A DNA stretch of 64,000 nucleotides. It comes from Sporosarcina sp. ACRSL (lineage in GTDB: Bacteria > Bacillota > Bacilli > Bacillales_A > Planococcaceae). The position numbers and the translations under genes are program-made. The notes under the pieces are model-generated. The model did no database searches, had not been told where the DNA came from, and was given only the letters and a program-made list of their open reading frames with translations. This document shows, piece after piece, positions 1-9,346 of the stretch. The stretch's first letter is position 1. Every line of letters starts with the position of its first letter. The stretch covers positions 248,001 to 312,000 of the forward strand of contig NZ_JAKRNT010000001.1 in NCBI RefSeq assembly GCF_022346605.1, given 5' to 3'.

Positions 1-731
1 TCGCTACATTCATGATCAACAGGCCTGAAATGAGAAATGCGATCAACTTCGCAGTAATGGATGGCCTTGAACAATTTTTGTCGAAAGTCGAGTCAGACGC
101 CAACATATCATATGCAGTTGTAACAGGTTCAGGGGACCGTGCTTTTTGTTCCGGGGGCGACCTTTCTGAATTTCATGGATACCGCACAGCCGACGAAGCC
201 TATCCCATGCTTAGCAAAATGGCTGGCTTACTGTATAGACTATCAACTTTGCCGGTGCCAGTCATTGGCCACGTAAATGGAGCAGCAGTTGGCGGAGGAT
301 GTGAAATTGCTAGTGCATGTGATTACAGGCTTATGTCTGCAAAAGCTAAAGCAGGATTCATCCAAGGCACGCTCGCTATTACGAGTGGTTGGGGTGGAGC
401 TTCACAACTGTTTCTCAAGATGAAGAAACACGATGAAGTATTAAAACTATTATCGGAAGCAAAAGTACATACAGCGCATCAATTGCAAACAATTGGCTGG
501 GCGACGGAGGTTTATGAAGGAACCCCACAAGATGGTTTTGTGAACTTCATTTCCGAACTGAAAAAAATTCATCCATCCGTACACCGGGCTTATAAAAAGC
601 TAGCAATCATGAGCTGGAAGCAATCAGGCCTCAAGGAACGGATGCTCGAAGAAGCCGCACAATGCGCAAAACTATGGGAAAGCGAAGCCCACCACGAAGC
701 TGTGGAAAAATTCTTGACAAAAAAGCGATAA
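1..731 (+). CDS. Enoyl-CoA hydratase/isomerase family protein (5' end cut by window)
   Basis: This crotonase-fold protein probably hydrates or isomerises an acyl-CoA double bond in the cytoplasm. The reading frame is open to the window edge, and codons for Ala-Thr-Phe precede the first Met, matching the usual crotonase start before INRPEMRNAI; the true start therefore lies upstream. The oxyanion-hole segments are visible as AFCSGGDLSEF and VNGAAVGGGCEIA, followed by a typical C-terminal helical part. It lies upstream of a biotin-dependent acyl-CoA carboxylase. In B. subtilis yngF lies in a similar carboxylase group (yngHB-yngH-yngE) linked to leucine or acyl-CoA breakdown. The exact substrate cannot be read from sequence. 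Confidence 0.85.
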   Translation, partial: ATFMINRPEMRNAINFAVMDGLEQFLSKVESDANISYAVVTGSGDRAFCSGGDLSEFHGYRTADEAYPMLSKMAGLLYRLSTLPVPVIGHVNGAAVGGGCEIASACDYRLMSAKAKAGFIQGTLAITSGWGGASQLFLKMKKHDEVLKLLSEAKVHTAHQLQTIGWATEVYEGTPQDGFVNFISELKKIHPSVHRAYKKLAIMSWKQSGLKERMLEEAAQCAKLWESEAHHEAVEKFLTKKR

Positions 732-763
732 GGTCAGATTATGATAGGAATTCAGACAAATAG

Positions 764-791
764 TTGAAAACGGTTTCATTCATCGTATAAA
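764..791 (+). promoter_or_regulatory. Possible SigA promoter for the carboxylase genes
   Basis: TTGAAA and TATAAA boxes are separated by 16 bp in the gap before the biotin carboxylase gene. Both boxes are near consensus, but the spacing is slightly short and no experimental support exists. Confidence 0.35.
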
Positions 792-838
792 CTATAAATG
801 GGGAGACGTTCAAATAATGCAGTTTAGGGGGGTTCTAT

Positions 839-2200
839 ATGAACAAGATCCTTATTGCGAATCGTGGGGAAATCGCATTGAGAATCATGAAGACTTGCAA
901 ACGGCTCGGGATTCAGACTGTCGCCGTATACTCGGAAGCCGATGCGCATATGCCGTTTGTAAAATACGCGGATGAAGCGTATGAAATCGGACCGGGTCCT
1001 GTTGTGCAGTCCTATTTGAAAGCGGATACCATTATTGAGCTAGCTTTAAAAGTGGGTGCCGACGCAATTCACCCCGGTTATGGTCTATTATCTGAGAACG
1101 CAGCGTTTGCCCGCAAAGTGCGGGATGCCGGTATCACTTTTATCGGTCCCGACGCGGAAACAATCGAATTGATGGGCGATAAGATCGCTTCTAGAATGAA
1201 AATGAAAGAGGCTGGAGTACCAGTTGTTCCTGGTACTGACGAAGGGATCTCCTCAATAGAAGAAGCGATAGAGGCAGCCGGAACGATCGGATATCCAGTC
1301 ATGCTGAAAGCAAGTGCTGGGGGCGGCGGCATTGGAATGGTACGGTGTGAGGGTGAGCAAGCGCTCAGTCAACACTTTCAGTCTGTCAAAAGCCGTGCAA
1401 AAGCATATTTTGGAGATGACGTTGTATTTCTTGAGAAATTCATTGAAAATGCCCGTCATATTGAAGTACAAATTTTCGGAGACAAGAAGGGGAATATCGT
1501 CCATCTGTTTGAGCGGAACTGTTCCGTACAAAGGCGTAATCAGAAAGTGATTGAAGAATCACCATCTCCTTCCTTGAAGAAAGAAGTAGCCGAGCGTTTA
1601 TACGGGGCGGCGGTTGCTGCGGGGAAGGCCGTCAATTACCGAAATGCGGGGACTGTAGAATTCATCTTATCCGACAACGATGACTTTTATTTCCTTGAAA
1701 TGAATACCCGTCTTCAAGTGGAACATCCCGTAACCGAGGAAGTGACCGGCTTTGATCTCGTAGAATGGCAGATTGAAGTTGCACGAGGCAATGAACTACC
1801 ATTCAAAGATCAACAACTTATTAAAAGCATGGGGCATGCAATCGAATTCAGAATTTATGCAGAAGATCCTGTCACTTTCATGCCTTCGCCAGGTTTAATC
1901 CGTAAAATGGAGTGGGAAGATTTGCATGATGCTCGCATTGACTCGGGTTATAAAGAAGGCGGGAATGTCACGCCATTCTATGATCCGATGATAGCGAAAG
2001 TGATCATTCACACAAATGATCGTCAAGAAGCAATAAGCAAAGCGGTACAGTTTTTTAAGTCCTTTACAATAGAAGGAGTTAAATCGAATATTCCACTCTT
2101 TGAAAAGTTCATAGAATCGCAGGTATTTACTGATGGAAATTATAATACGAATGTATTGGCTGAATGGCTGAAAGTAGAAAAGGAGGAAATGAAAAAATGA
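839..2200 (+). CDS. Biotin carboxylase subunit of an acyl-CoA carboxylase
   Basis: The ATP-grasp biotin carboxylase charges biotin on the carrier protein with bicarbonate-derived CO2. The 453 residues fit the AccC family. The N-terminal domain opens KILIANRGEIALRI, the ATP-binding glycine loop KASAGGGGIGMV lies near residue 160, and the catalytic stretch EMNTRLQVEHPVTEE near 290. A purine-rich Shine-Dalgarno (AGGGGGG) precedes the ATG. The stop overlaps the start of the small biotin carrier gene by 4 bp (ATGA), so the two are translationally coupled. The linked carrier is a short stand-alone protein and a PccB/MccB-like carboxyltransferase follows. This is therefore more likely a propionyl- or methylcrotonyl-CoA-type carboxylase (compare YngH) than the housekeeping acetyl-CoA carboxylase. 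Confidence 0.92.
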   Translation: MNKILIANRGEIALRIMKTCKRLGIQTVAVYSEADAHMPFVKYADEAYEIGPGPVVQSYLKADTIIELALKVGADAIHPGYGLLSENAAFARKVRDAGITFIGPDAETIELMGDKIASRMKMKEAGVPVVPGTDEGISSIEEAIEAAGTIGYPVMLKASAGGGGIGMVRCEGEQALSQHFQSVKSRAKAYFGDDVVFLEKFIENARHIEVQIFGDKKGNIVHLFERNCSVQRRNQKVIEESPSPSLKKEVAERLYGAAVAAGKAVNYRNAGTVEFILSDNDDFYFLEMNTRLQVEHPVTEEVTGFDLVEWQIEVARGNELPFKDQQLIKSMGHAIEFRIYAEDPVTFMPSPGLIRKMEWEDLHDARIDSGYKEGGNVTPFYDPMIAKVIIHTNDRQEAISKAVQFFKSFTIEGVKSNIPLFEKFIESQVFTDGNYNTNVLAEWLKVEKEEMKK

Positions 2201-2412
2201 CACAAGTTAAAGCTGCCATGGCAGGAACGGTTTTTACAGTAAATGTAGCTGTAGGTGATGAAGTGCGAGTGGGTCAAACGATTATCGTCTTGGAATCTAT
2301 GAAAATGGAAATTCCAGTTGAGACGGAAGTATCCGGTAATGTGGCATCCATCAATGTGCAAGTCGGCGATTTTGTGAATGAAGAAGATGTACTCGCGGTA
2401 ATCGAGGGATAA
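2197..2412 (+). CDS. Biotin/lipoyl attachment carrier protein
   Basis: A 71-residue stand-alone biotin carrier domain shuttles carboxyl-biotin between the carboxylase and the carboxyltransferase. The biotinylation motif ESMKME is centred near residue 36, with the usual GDEV and GDFV turns on either side. The start is set by a strong AAAGGAGG site and the ATGA overlap with the upstream gene; an upstream in-frame ATG lies inside that gene and has no ribosome site. The size matches B. subtilis YngHB (about 70 residues) rather than full-length AccB (about 155), which supports a dedicated acyl-CoA carboxylase. Confidence 0.92.
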   Translation: MTQVKAAMAGTVFTVNVAVGDEVRVGQTIIVLESMKMEIPVETEVSGNVASINVQVGDFVNEEDVLAVIEG

Positions 2413-2472
2413 GGGGGACTGCTTTAGTATCCGGCAGTTTGATGGGCGAATGGATTCGGAAGGGGTAGAACG

Positions 2473-4023
2473 ATGACAAATATGACAGAACAGACGACTT
2501 ACAATGAAAAACTGCAAGAAAGAATTGACAAGGTGTTCGCCGGAGGCCATCCGAAGTATCACGAAAAATTGAAGGAACAAAATAAACTGTTTGTACGCGA
2601 TCGCCTGAAGCTTCTATTTGACGATGGAAAATATATGGAGGATGGGCGCTTTGCGAATTGTGAAGCTGATGATTTGCCTGCGGACGGTGTCGTAACCGCT
2701 ATCGGGGAAGTGAATGGGCAAACCGTTTGTGTAATGGCAAATGATTCAACAGTGAAGGCCGGTTCATGGGGATCAAGAACAGTAGAGAAGATTATTCGCA
2801 TCCAGGAAATTGCCGAGAAGAACAGAGTGCCGATGTTATACCTCGTCGATTCTGCCGGTGCGCGCATTACTGATCAACTTGATATGTTTCCGAACCGTCG
2901 GGGGGCTGGAAGAATTTTTCATAATCAAGTAAGGTTGTCCGGCTTTATTCCACAAATATGTATTCTATTCGGACCTTCTGCTGCGGGAGGGGCTTACATC
3001 CCTGCATTTTGCGATATTGTCATTATGGTAGAGGGTAATGCTTCCATGTATTTAGGATCCCCGCGGATGGCGGAAAAAGTAATCGGTGAAAAAGTGACAT
3101 TGGAAGAGATGGGCGGCGCTAGAATGCACTGTACGGTGAGCGGGTGCGGGGATGTACTCGTCGACAGTGAGGAGAAAGCGATTAGTGAAGCTCGTCGCTA
3201 TCTCACCTATTTCCCGGCAAATTTCACTGAAAAGCCTTCTATGAAGGAAGCAGTAGCAGCTAAGGCAGGAAGGACTTTGGAAGAAATCATTCCGGAAAAT
3301 CAGAATGCGCCCTTTGATATGTGTGAAGCGATTGATGCGCTCATCGATGAAGGTAGTTTCTTTGATATAAAGAAATTATTCGCGCCTGAACTCATTACCG
3401 GACTCGCTCGCATCGAAGGGCAGCCTGTAGGAATCATCGCCAACCAGCCGAAAGTGAAAGGTGGCGTTCTGTTCGTCGATTCTGCTGATAAGGCTGCAAA
3501 ATTCATTAACTTATGCGATGCATTTTCGATTCCACTGCTATTTTTGGCAGATGTTCCAGGCTTCATGATTGGAACAAAAGTTGAACGTGACGGTATTATC
3601 CGACATGGTGCAAAATTGATCATGGCAATGAGTTCCGCCACGGTTCCTAAAATTTCTGTTGTCGTCCGGAAAGCTTATGGAGCAGGCCTATATGCGATGG
3701 CAGGCCCGGCGTTCGAGCCGGATGTATGCATCGCATTGCCAACAGCGCAAATTGCAGTGATGGGACCAGAGGCTGCGGTCAACGCTGTCTATTCGAATAA
3801 AATCGAAGCGATTGAGGATCCGAAAGAGAAAATCGCTTTTGTACAGGCGAAACATAAGGAATATAAAGAGGAAATCGATATTTACAAAATGGCTTCAGAG
3901 CTGATTATCGATGAAATCATTGCGCCTTCGAGCTTACGGGAAGTACTAGCGGCTCGTTTCCGATTCTATTCGACAAAAGAAGTTCCGTTACCACCTAAAA
4001 AACATCCCGTATATCCTGTATAA
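2473..4023 (+). CDS. Acyl-CoA carboxylase carboxyltransferase subunit
   Basis: This 516-residue carboxyltransferase of the PccB/MccB family moves the carboxyl group from biotin to an acyl-CoA. It contains both crotonase-like halves. The N-terminal half has LVDSAGARITDQ and the oxyanion-type FGPSAAGGAYIPAFCD; the C-terminal half has NQPKVKGGVLFVDSADKAA and ADVPGFMIG. It follows the carrier gene after 60 bp and ends just before a strong hairpin terminator, so it closes the carboxylase operon. B. subtilis YngE is the closest relative I can name. Methylcrotonyl-, propionyl- or geranyl-type substrates cannot be told apart here. Confidence 0.9.
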   Translation: MTNMTEQTTYNEKLQERIDKVFAGGHPKYHEKLKEQNKLFVRDRLKLLFDDGKYMEDGRFANCEADDLPADGVVTAIGEVNGQTVCVMANDSTVKAGSWGSRTVEKIIRIQEIAEKNRVPMLYLVDSAGARITDQLDMFPNRRGAGRIFHNQVRLSGFIPQICILFGPSAAGGAYIPAFCDIVIMVEGNASMYLGSPRMAEKVIGEKVTLEEMGGARMHCTVSGCGDVLVDSEEKAISEARRYLTYFPANFTEKPSMKEAVAAKAGRTLEEIIPENQNAPFDMCEAIDALIDEGSFFDIKKLFAPELITGLARIEGQPVGIIANQPKVKGGVLFVDSADKAAKFINLCDAFSIPLLFLADVPGFMIGTKVERDGIIRHGAKLIMAMSSATVPKISVVVRKAYGAGLYAMAGPAFEPDVCIALPTAQIAVMGPEAAVNAVYSNKIEAIEDPKEKIAFVQAKHKEYKEEIDIYKMASELIIDEIIAPSSLREVLAARFRFYSTKEVPLPPKKHPVYPV

Positions 4024-4044
4024 TTGAATAATAGGAAGAAGATA

Positions 4045-4071
4045 GGGCGCCTTTTCGGAAGGCGCCCTTTT
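4045..4071 (+). terminator. Intrinsic terminator after the carboxylase operon
   Basis: A 9-bp GC-rich stem (GGGCGCCTT with AAGGCGCCC) is followed directly by a T-run. It separates the carboxylase genes from panE. Confidence 0.85.
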
Positions 4072-4091
4072 AAAAAAAGGGAGGGGATTCC

Positions 4092-4982
4092 ATGGAGGTT
4101 GTCGTTGCCGGAGCAGGTTCTATCGGCTTGCTCATTGGCTCCTATTTGGCAGAAGCAGGGATGCGGGTCGTGTTTCTCGTAAGAAGGGAAGAGCAAGCGT
4201 CTATAATCCGGAAAGACGGAATCCGACGCGTCAATGGCGACGGTTCGGAAACGGTTGTCGAAGCAGGCGCACAAACGAATATCGACAAACTGCCGGAGAA
4301 TGCACCTTGGATCGTCGCGACAAAGTATGGAGGCGTAGCGCCAATTGTGGAAGACATTGTTGGTAGAAATTTGAAAAATCCGGTCATGTTCATTCAAAAT
4401 GGTTATGGGCATTTCGAATTTGTAAGCAAAACGGCAATTCCGAATGTCTTCTTTGCAACAGTCGAGCACGGTGCGGGCAGATTGGACGATCGGTCTATTT
4501 CCCATAATGGTATCGGTACGATTAAAATCGCTCCTTACCGAGGGGATACGACAAGTTTTGATTTCATGAAGAATGTCGATTCATCTTCGTTTCCAGTAAC
4601 GTATGCAAATGACGCCCACAAAACTGTCTTACGGAAAGTGTTGATCAATTGCATGATTAATCCGTTGACAGCGATTCTGCAAGTGAGAAATGGAGAATTA
4701 GTCGAAAATAGATACGCCAAATCACTTTTTGATCAGTTGTTTAATGAGATCATGGAAGCTTTTCCCGAAATGCAAAATGATCTGTCGAAAACTGCAGTTG
4801 AAGAGATTTGTATGAGAACCGCTAAAAACAGATCTTCCATGTTAACGGATCGGTTAAACGGGAATCCAATGGAAATTGATACGGTCGTGTCGTCAGTCAT
4901 TCGAATGGGAGAAAGACGGGGTTCACAATTAGCGTTCTTACAAACACTCGAAAAAATGTTGCTTGCGATAGATAGGGGTTGA
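4092..4982 (+). CDS. panE: 2-dehydropantoate 2-reductase (ketopantoate reductase)
   Basis: The enzyme reduces ketopantoate to pantoate with NADPH in pantothenate and coenzyme A synthesis. The 296 residues begin with a Rossmann nucleotide site, VVVAGAGSIGLLIGSYLA. The conserved TKYGG segment (near residue 77) precedes a second domain with a catalytic-Lys region at LINCMINPLTA near residue 180. GGGAGGGG lies just upstream of the ATG. This gene, ylbQ in B. subtilis, often sits upstream of bshC and mraZ in Bacillales, as here. coaBC, another CoA gene, lies elsewhere in the window. Confidence 0.88.
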   Translation: MEVVVAGAGSIGLLIGSYLAEAGMRVVFLVRREEQASIIRKDGIRRVNGDGSETVVEAGAQTNIDKLPENAPWIVATKYGGVAPIVEDIVGRNLKNPVMFIQNGYGHFEFVSKTAIPNVFFATVEHGAGRLDDRSISHNGIGTIKIAPYRGDTTSFDFMKNVDSSSFPVTYANDAHKTVLRKVLINCMINPLTAILQVRNGELVENRYAKSLFDQLFNEIMEAFPEMQNDLSKTAVEEICMRTAKNRSSMLTDRLNGNPMEIDTVVSSVIRMGERRGSQLAFLQTLEKMLLAIDRG

Positions 4983-4989
4983 TGAGTAA

Positions 4990-5382
4990 ATGGTGAATGG
5001 ACTCCTGTCAATACTTTTAGGAATCATTGTATTATTTCCATTTATCATTACGATTGCGTTCCTCGTAGGGATGAGAAAACTGGGGAAAGCGCCGGCTGCA
5101 GTCGTTGGGAAAGCTGCGGATTTTACAACTCCATTTTTATTTTTTTCCGTTTACATCACTTCAATGACGATTTTTGGCAAAGGAACCGGATTTTATATTA
5201 CTGCAATCGCCTTATTACTAGCAATCTTCATTGCGGTTATCGAAAGGATAAAACAGAAGGAATTTAAAATCACGCGTGTCGTCCAAAAAACATGGAGATT
5301 GTATTTTCTATTACTGTCTCTATCCTACATCGTTCTACTTATTATAGGCGTTAGTTTTAAAATAACTGAATATGTAAAATGA
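4990..5382 (+). CDS. DUF3397 family membrane protein
   Basis: A 130-residue hydrophobic protein of unknown function with four likely membrane segments (about residues 5-27, 45-62, 66-84 and 103-123), separated by short Lys/Arg-rich loops. It follows panE by 7 bp, so it is probably co-transcribed. The family is recognised mainly from its size, its topology and its usual place between ylbQ and bshC in Bacillales. No catalytic motif is visible and I do not assign a role. Confidence 0.75.
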   Translation: MVNGLLSILLGIIVLFPFIITIAFLVGMRKLGKAPAAVVGKAADFTTPFLFFSVYITSMTIFGKGTGFYITAIALLLAIFIAVIERIKQKEFKITRVVQKTWRLYFLLLSLSYIVLLIIGVSFKITEYVK

Positions 5383-5474
5383 CGACGAAAGAAATCAATT
5401 TAGTAAGCGTATATTTTTCATTCTGTCGAAGTGGAATGCTATACTCTTTTCATAATTAGTAAAAAGGGGCATCA

Positions 5475-7085
5475 ATGATGGAAATCGAATCAAAGGCATT
5501 GCACAATAGAAATAAAGTGCTAGAAGCCTATAATAATGATGAACAATTTATACATACTTTTTTTGATTATCGAAATGAACAACGCGCGTACCCGGAAAGA
5601 TTGGCGGAATTATCGGGACGTCCGTTTCAAAGGAAAGAACTTGCTTCTGTCATCCGATCCTTCATGGAACCATTTGGCATTTCTCAAAAAGCATCAGAGC
5701 ATCTTGAAGAACTTTCGGAAGATGGGGTTGTTGTCATTGGCGGACAACAAGCCGGCATTATGACTGGACCTCTATATTCGGTCCATAAGGCGATTACGGT
5801 CATTCTACTAGCGGAAGAAAAACGAAAAGAGCTCGGCGTTCCTGTGATTCCAGTATTTTGGGTTGCGGGTGAAGATCATGATCTGAATGAAATTAATCAT
5901 GTTTATACGGAATCTTCAGCTGGAACGACGAAACATAAATATCCGGAGAAATTTGTCCTGAAATTGATGGCTTCTGATGCAACGTATTCCCATAAGGAAA
6001 TGACAGCATTTGTAGAAGACGTTTTCCGCCAGTTCGGTGAAACGGAACATACGAAATTGTTATTGGAAGATGTGGTTGCTGCTGTTGAAGCGGAAGCGAC
6101 ATTCACCGGATTTTTCGTTCGACTTATGAATGGACTTTTTCAAGAGCAAGGTCTTCTTTTCATCGATTCGGCGTACAAGCCATTGCGTGAAATCGAAAAG
6201 AGCCATTTCGTTGAATTCATTACGGAATCAGAAAAGCTCGCAACATTAGTTTTCGAGAAAGAAACGCATTATTCGAGTTTAGGATTCGGACGTCCGATTG
6301 AAGTGGAACAGGAAGCAGCCCATTTGTTTTACATACATGAAACGGGAAGAGTCCTTCTATCAAGAAAGGACGGAGTTTTTGTAAATGAAAGTACAGGGAT
6401 CCGGTTTACTTCTGAAGAAATGTTGGAAATTGCGAATGAAAGGCCTTGGTTGTTAAGCAACAATGTTGCAACACGTCCGATTATGCAAGATTTAGTGTTC
6501 CCGGTGCTCGCATTCGTTGGGGGACCTGGTGAAATTGCATACTGGGCTTTATTGAAAGAAGCTTTCCACCTTTTCGGAATCCGTATGCCGATTCTCGTTC
6601 CACGGGTATCGATGACGTTTATTTCCAAGCGGGCGAAACAAGCAATGGAGCAAACTTCATTAACACTTGACGATGTACTTTCGGGGAAAGTCGAAGAAGT
6701 TAGGGAAGAATTTATCGCTATGTTGCAAAATAAACGATTTGAAAATGTACTCGCGGAAACGGAAATGCAATTAAAACGGCAATATGAAGAGCTTGCCGAA
6801 GGGGCAAGTACTGCAATGCGCCAGTTACTCGAGAAAAACTTGAAGTTCCATGAAAAACAATTGGATTATTTAAGGAAGAAGGCAGAAGAGGAGTTGTTGA
6901 TTCGGCATGAGACAGCTCTGCGGAAATATAGCATCCTTCAAAATGAGATACTGCCGGAAGGATCGTTGCAGGAGCGGATTTTCACTCCTTATCATTTCAT
7001 GAATGAGTATGGACCAAGCTTAGTGCAAGATCTATTACGTCAGGCGATTAAAATGGATGGGACTCATCAAATTGTATATTTGTAA
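5475..7085 (+). CDS. bshC: Bacillithiol biosynthesis cysteine-adding enzyme BshC
   Basis: BshC is the putative ligase that joins cysteine to glucosaminyl-malate in the last step of bacillithiol synthesis. The 536 residues match the family length of about 540. Conserved stretches include [20 protein letters not shown] near residue 90 and [18 protein letters not shown] near residue 130, which form the nucleotide-binding-like core. A coiled-coil insert lies near residues 390-480 (Lys/Glu-rich). AAAAGGGG precedes the start and a hairpin terminator follows the gene. It is equivalent to B. subtilis YllA, immediately upstream of mraZ. Its presence indicates a bacillithiol-making Firmicute. Confidence 0.93.
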   Translation: MMEIESKALHNRNKVLEAYNNDEQFIHTFFDYRNEQRAYPERLAELSGRPFQRKELASVIRSFMEPFGISQKASEHLEELSEDGVVVIGGQQAGIMTGPLYSVHKAITVILLAEEKRKELGVPVIPVFWVAGEDHDLNEINHVYTESSAGTTKHKYPEKFVLKLMASDATYSHKEMTAFVEDVFRQFGETEHTKLLLEDVVAAVEAEATFTGFFVRLMNGLFQEQGLLFIDSAYKPLREIEKSHFVEFITESEKLATLVFEKETHYSSLGFGRPIEVEQEAAHLFYIHETGRVLLSRKDGVFVNESTGIRFTSEEMLEIANERPWLLSNNVATRPIMQDLVFPVLAFVGGPGEIAYWALLKEAFHLFGIRMPILVPRVSMTFISKRAKQAMEQTSLTLDDVLSGKVEEVREEFIAMLQNKRFENVLAETEMQLKRQYEELAEGASTAMRQLLEKNLKFHEKQLDYLRKKAEEELLIRHETALRKYSILQNEILPEGSLQERIFTPYHFMNEYGPSLVQDLLRQAIKMDGTHQIVYL

Positions 7086-7098
7086 ATAGGAAAACTAC

Positions 7099-7136
7099 GT
7101 CGATGCAGAGATTGGATGACTGCATCGACTTTTTTT
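7099..7136 (+). terminator. Intrinsic terminator after bshC
   Basis: A perfect 10-bp stem (GTCGATGCAG with CTGCATCGAC) with an 11-nt loop is followed by seven T residues. It isolates bshC from the division cluster. Confidence 0.85.
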
Positions 7137-7240
7137 GTGCAAATTTACGCTTAAACGTTTGGAATCTATGTTTCTTTTCTAGATATATCTCAATGAAACA
7201 AGTACTATATACACATTTTCCTAAGAAAATAGAATTTAAG

Positions 7241-7265
7241 TGGAGGAATGTGGGGGGATGTGGTA
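7241..7265 (+). promoter_or_regulatory. MraZ operator: three direct repeats
   Basis: TGGAG, TGGGG and TGGTA occur at exact 10-bp intervals, with 5-nt spacers GAATG and GGATG. TGGNN repeats separated by 5 nt are the known binding site of MraZ, which represses its own dcw operon. The site ends 29 bp before the mraZ start codon, where an autoregulatory operator is expected. A further TGGGG near 7282 is out of phase. Confidence 0.72.
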
Positions 7266-7294
7266 CATTAAAAACATATAGTGGGGTGAAGAGT

Positions 7295-7726
7295 ATGTTC
7301 ATGGGCGAATATCAGCACACTGTAGATACAAAAGGCCGTTTGATAGTCCCTTCAAAGTTCAGGGAATATCTAATGGATGGTTTTGTGCTGACTCGTGGAT
7401 TGGATAATTGCCTCTTCGGTTACCCTATGGAGGAATGGAAACGACTTGAGGAAAAATTGAAGGCGCTGCCGGTTACGAAAAAAGATGCCCGTGCATTTGC
7501 CCGATTCTTCTTTTCAGGTGCGACTGAAGTTGAAATTGACAAGCAAGGTCGTGTCAATATTCCATCCTCATTACTGGATTACGCAAAAGTTGAAAAAGAT
7601 TGTATCGTCATCGGCGTTTCGAGCCGTATAGAAATTTGGTCGAAAGAGTTGTGGGAACCTTATTATGACGAGTCAGAGCAATCCTTCAACGAAATCGCGG
7701 AAAACATTATCGACTTTGATTTTTAA
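7295..7726 (+). CDS. mraZ: Transcriptional regulator MraZ
   Basis: MraZ binds DNA through AbrB-like folds and represses the dcw cluster that it heads. The 143-residue protein has two SpoVT/AbrB-type motifs: DTKGR at residues 11-15 and DKQGR at 82-86. The ATG giving MFMGEYQH is chosen because it has a GGGGTGAAG site and matches the family N-terminus. The longer open frame reaching back to 7103 would run through the bshC terminator and the operator. Three TGG repeats upstream support autoregulation. The gene is followed by a dispersed repeat rather than directly by rsmH. Confidence 0.95.
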   Translation: MFMGEYQHTVDTKGRLIVPSKFREYLMDGFVLTRGLDNCLFGYPMEEWKRLEEKLKALPVTKKDARAFARFFFSGATEVEIDKQGRVNIPSSLLDYAKVEKDCIVIGVSSRIEIWSKELWEPYYDESEQSFNEIAENIIDFDF

Positions 7727-7990
7727 ATGCAAAAGCGGAAGCGCCTTGGTCAGGGGCGACAGGCAAAGCCGTCACGCAGAACGGCTTTTGCGAGCATTTT
7801 TTTCTGCGACCTTAAGGGAGCAAAAGCGAAGCGTTGGGAGCAATGGTCTTTGCCACACAGCAGCTTTGCCACACAGCCGAGCCGGCTTATGACCCCGAGC
7901 CAATCGAACTGCGAAGGGTTCGATTTGCCGTATTTCTGCGTTTTTTGCAGAAATTAAGGCAGCTGTCCAACGCTGAAGCTGGGTAATATT
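7727..7990 (+). repeat. Dispersed intergenic repeat, copy R1
   Basis: The mraZ-rsmH gap is filled by repeat sequence. A GCGGAAGCGCCTTGGTCAG segment (of a kind I have seen widely in Bacillales intergenic DNA) is followed by a copy of the AGCCGT...ACGGCTTTTGCGAG unit. The double-hairpin core then occupies 7900-7963. Hairpin 1 is AATCGAAC/GTTCGATT at 7902-7925 and hairpin 2 is ATTTCTGC/GCAGAAAT at 7932-7954. Related copies lie near 24.99, 25.65 and 44.32 kb. Open frames here are repeat-derived and not genes. Confidence 0.8.
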
Positions 7991-8017
7991 CACAAAAAAA
8001 GAAAGTAGGCGGTTTCA

Positions 8018-8950
8018 ATGTTCGATCACACAACTGTATTACTTCACGAAGCCGTCGATGGGCTCAACATTAAACCTGAAGGCGTTTATGTCGATTGTAC
8101 GCTTGGTGGGGCAGGACATAGTTTGGAAATTGTAAAAAGACTTACTGCGGGCGGCAGATTGATTTGCTTCGATCAGGATACGACTGCGATTGAAGCAGCC
8201 AAAGTGAAATTGAACGATTATTTAGAGCAAGTTACATTCATCCATTCGAACTTTAGGAACTTAAAAAACGAACTCGCGAAAATTGACGTGCATACAGTGG
8301 ATGGCATCCTTTATGACCTTGGCGTATCCTCGCCGCAACTTGATACACCGGAACGTGGATTTAGTTATAACCATGACGCCTTACTCGATATGCGAATGAA
8401 CACGGAAGAAGCGTTAACTGCATACGAAGTAGTCAATGACTGGTCATATGAAGACTTAGTACGTATCTTTTTCAGATATGGCGAAGAGAAATTTTCCAAA
8501 AGCATCGCCCGGAAAATTGAAGAAGCGCGAAAACATGCTCCAATTAAAACGACAGGCGAACTTGTCGAATTGATCAAAGAAGGTATCCCTGCAGCAGCAC
8601 GCAGAACAGGTGGACATCCAGCTAAGCGAGTGTTTCAGGCGATACGAATAGCCGTAAATGATGAACTTGGAGCAGCGGAAGATTCATTGGTCGATGCTTT
8701 GACAATCATGAATGCGGGTGGCCGCATTTGTGTCATAACGTTCCATTCCTTGGAGGATAGGCTATGTAAGACGATCTTCAAAGAAGCGTCTTCTATGCCA
8801 GAGCTGCCGCCGAATTTGCCGGTCGTTCCTGAAGGTATGGAACCGGAGTTCAAATTGATAACTCGAAAACCGATACTTCCAAGCACGGAAGAAATCGAAG
8901 TGAATAAACGATCCAGATCAGCAAAACTGAGGATTGTAGAGAAAAAATAA
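8018..8950 (+). CDS. rsmH: 16S rRNA (cytosine-1402-N4)-methyltransferase
   Basis: RsmH (MraW) methylates N4 of C1402 in 16S rRNA, tuning the ribosomal P site. The 310 residues fit the family. The SAM-binding motif [10 protein letters not shown] is near residue 28, [12 protein letters not shown] near 100 and the conserved TFHSLEDR near 245. The Shine-Dalgarno is modest (AGGCGG). The gene is second in the dcw cluster, as usual, but is separated from mraZ by 291 bp of repeat. MraZ-controlled transcription must read through those hairpins to reach it. Confidence 0.96.
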   Translation: MFDHTTVLLHEAVDGLNIKPEGVYVDCTLGGAGHSLEIVKRLTAGGRLICFDQDTTAIEAAKVKLNDYLEQVTFIHSNFRNLKNELAKIDVHTVDGILYDLGVSSPQLDTPERGFSYNHDALLDMRMNTEEALTAYEVVNDWSYEDLVRIFFRYGEEKFSKSIARKIEEARKHAPIKTTGELVELIKEGIPAAARRTGGHPAKRVFQAIRIAVNDELGAAEDSLVDALTIMNAGGRICVITFHSLEDRLCKTIFKEASSMPELPPNLPVVPEGMEPEFKLITRKPILPSTEEIEVNKRSRSAKLRIVEKK

Positions 8951-8965
8951 AGGGGGACTTGTTAG

Positions 8966-9346
8966 ATGGCATTGGAACAGAGAAGCTTTCATATGAATAC
9001 GCTACATGAAGTGCATGCACCACAGACACCGAAAACAAATGAAACAAATCGGCCGGCGCCGCGTCCGAAAAAACTTTTCTCCGCAGGGGAAAAGTTCCTG
9101 TTCGTGCTGTTCGGAGCAGTTCTCGTCGTTTTTTGTACAATGATTTTGCATACACAAGCCCAAATCAATGATACGAACAAGGAAGTGCAAAAAATCAACA
9201 ATGAAATAGTAGAGATTTCAAAACAGAATACAGAATTGTCCATACAAGTGAGCGAAAAATCTACATATGAAGTAATTTGGAATAAAGCGAAGGAGCTCGG
9301 CTTGAATCTTAACGAGAAAAACGTAAAGGTCGTGCCTGGACGATGA
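8966..9346 (+). CDS. ftsL: Cell division protein FtsL
   Basis: FtsL is a bitopic divisome protein that pairs with DivIC and DivIB and helps activate septal peptidoglycan synthesis. The 126 residues show a Lys/Pro-rich cytoplasmic head, one membrane segment (about 45-65) and an extracellular leucine-zipper-like coiled coil (about 70-105). AAAGGGGG lies 9 bp upstream of the ATG. The stop overlaps pbpB by 4 bp (ATGA), giving coupled translation with the transpeptidase it works with. The sequence is weakly conserved, so position and topology carry the call. Confidence 0.9.
   Translation: MALEQRSFHMNTLHEVHAPQTPKTNETNRPAPRPKKLFSAGEKFLFVLFGAVLVVFCTMILHTQAQINDTNKEVQKINNEIVEISKQNTELSIQVSEKSTYEVIWNKAKELGLNLNEKNVKVVPGR

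Noticed and set aside
1078-1332. Antisense open frames across accC and many other genes
   Set aside because: They are opposite to well-conserved genes, follow the codon periodicity of those genes and lack ribosome sites.
7103-7294. N-terminal extension of mraZ by 64 codons
   Set aside because: It would translate through the bshC terminator and the MraZ operator; the family start and ribosome site are at 7295.
7727-7957. Short open frames between mraZ and rsmH
   Set aside because: They lie entirely in dispersed repeat DNA, have no ribosome site and show no protein-like composition.
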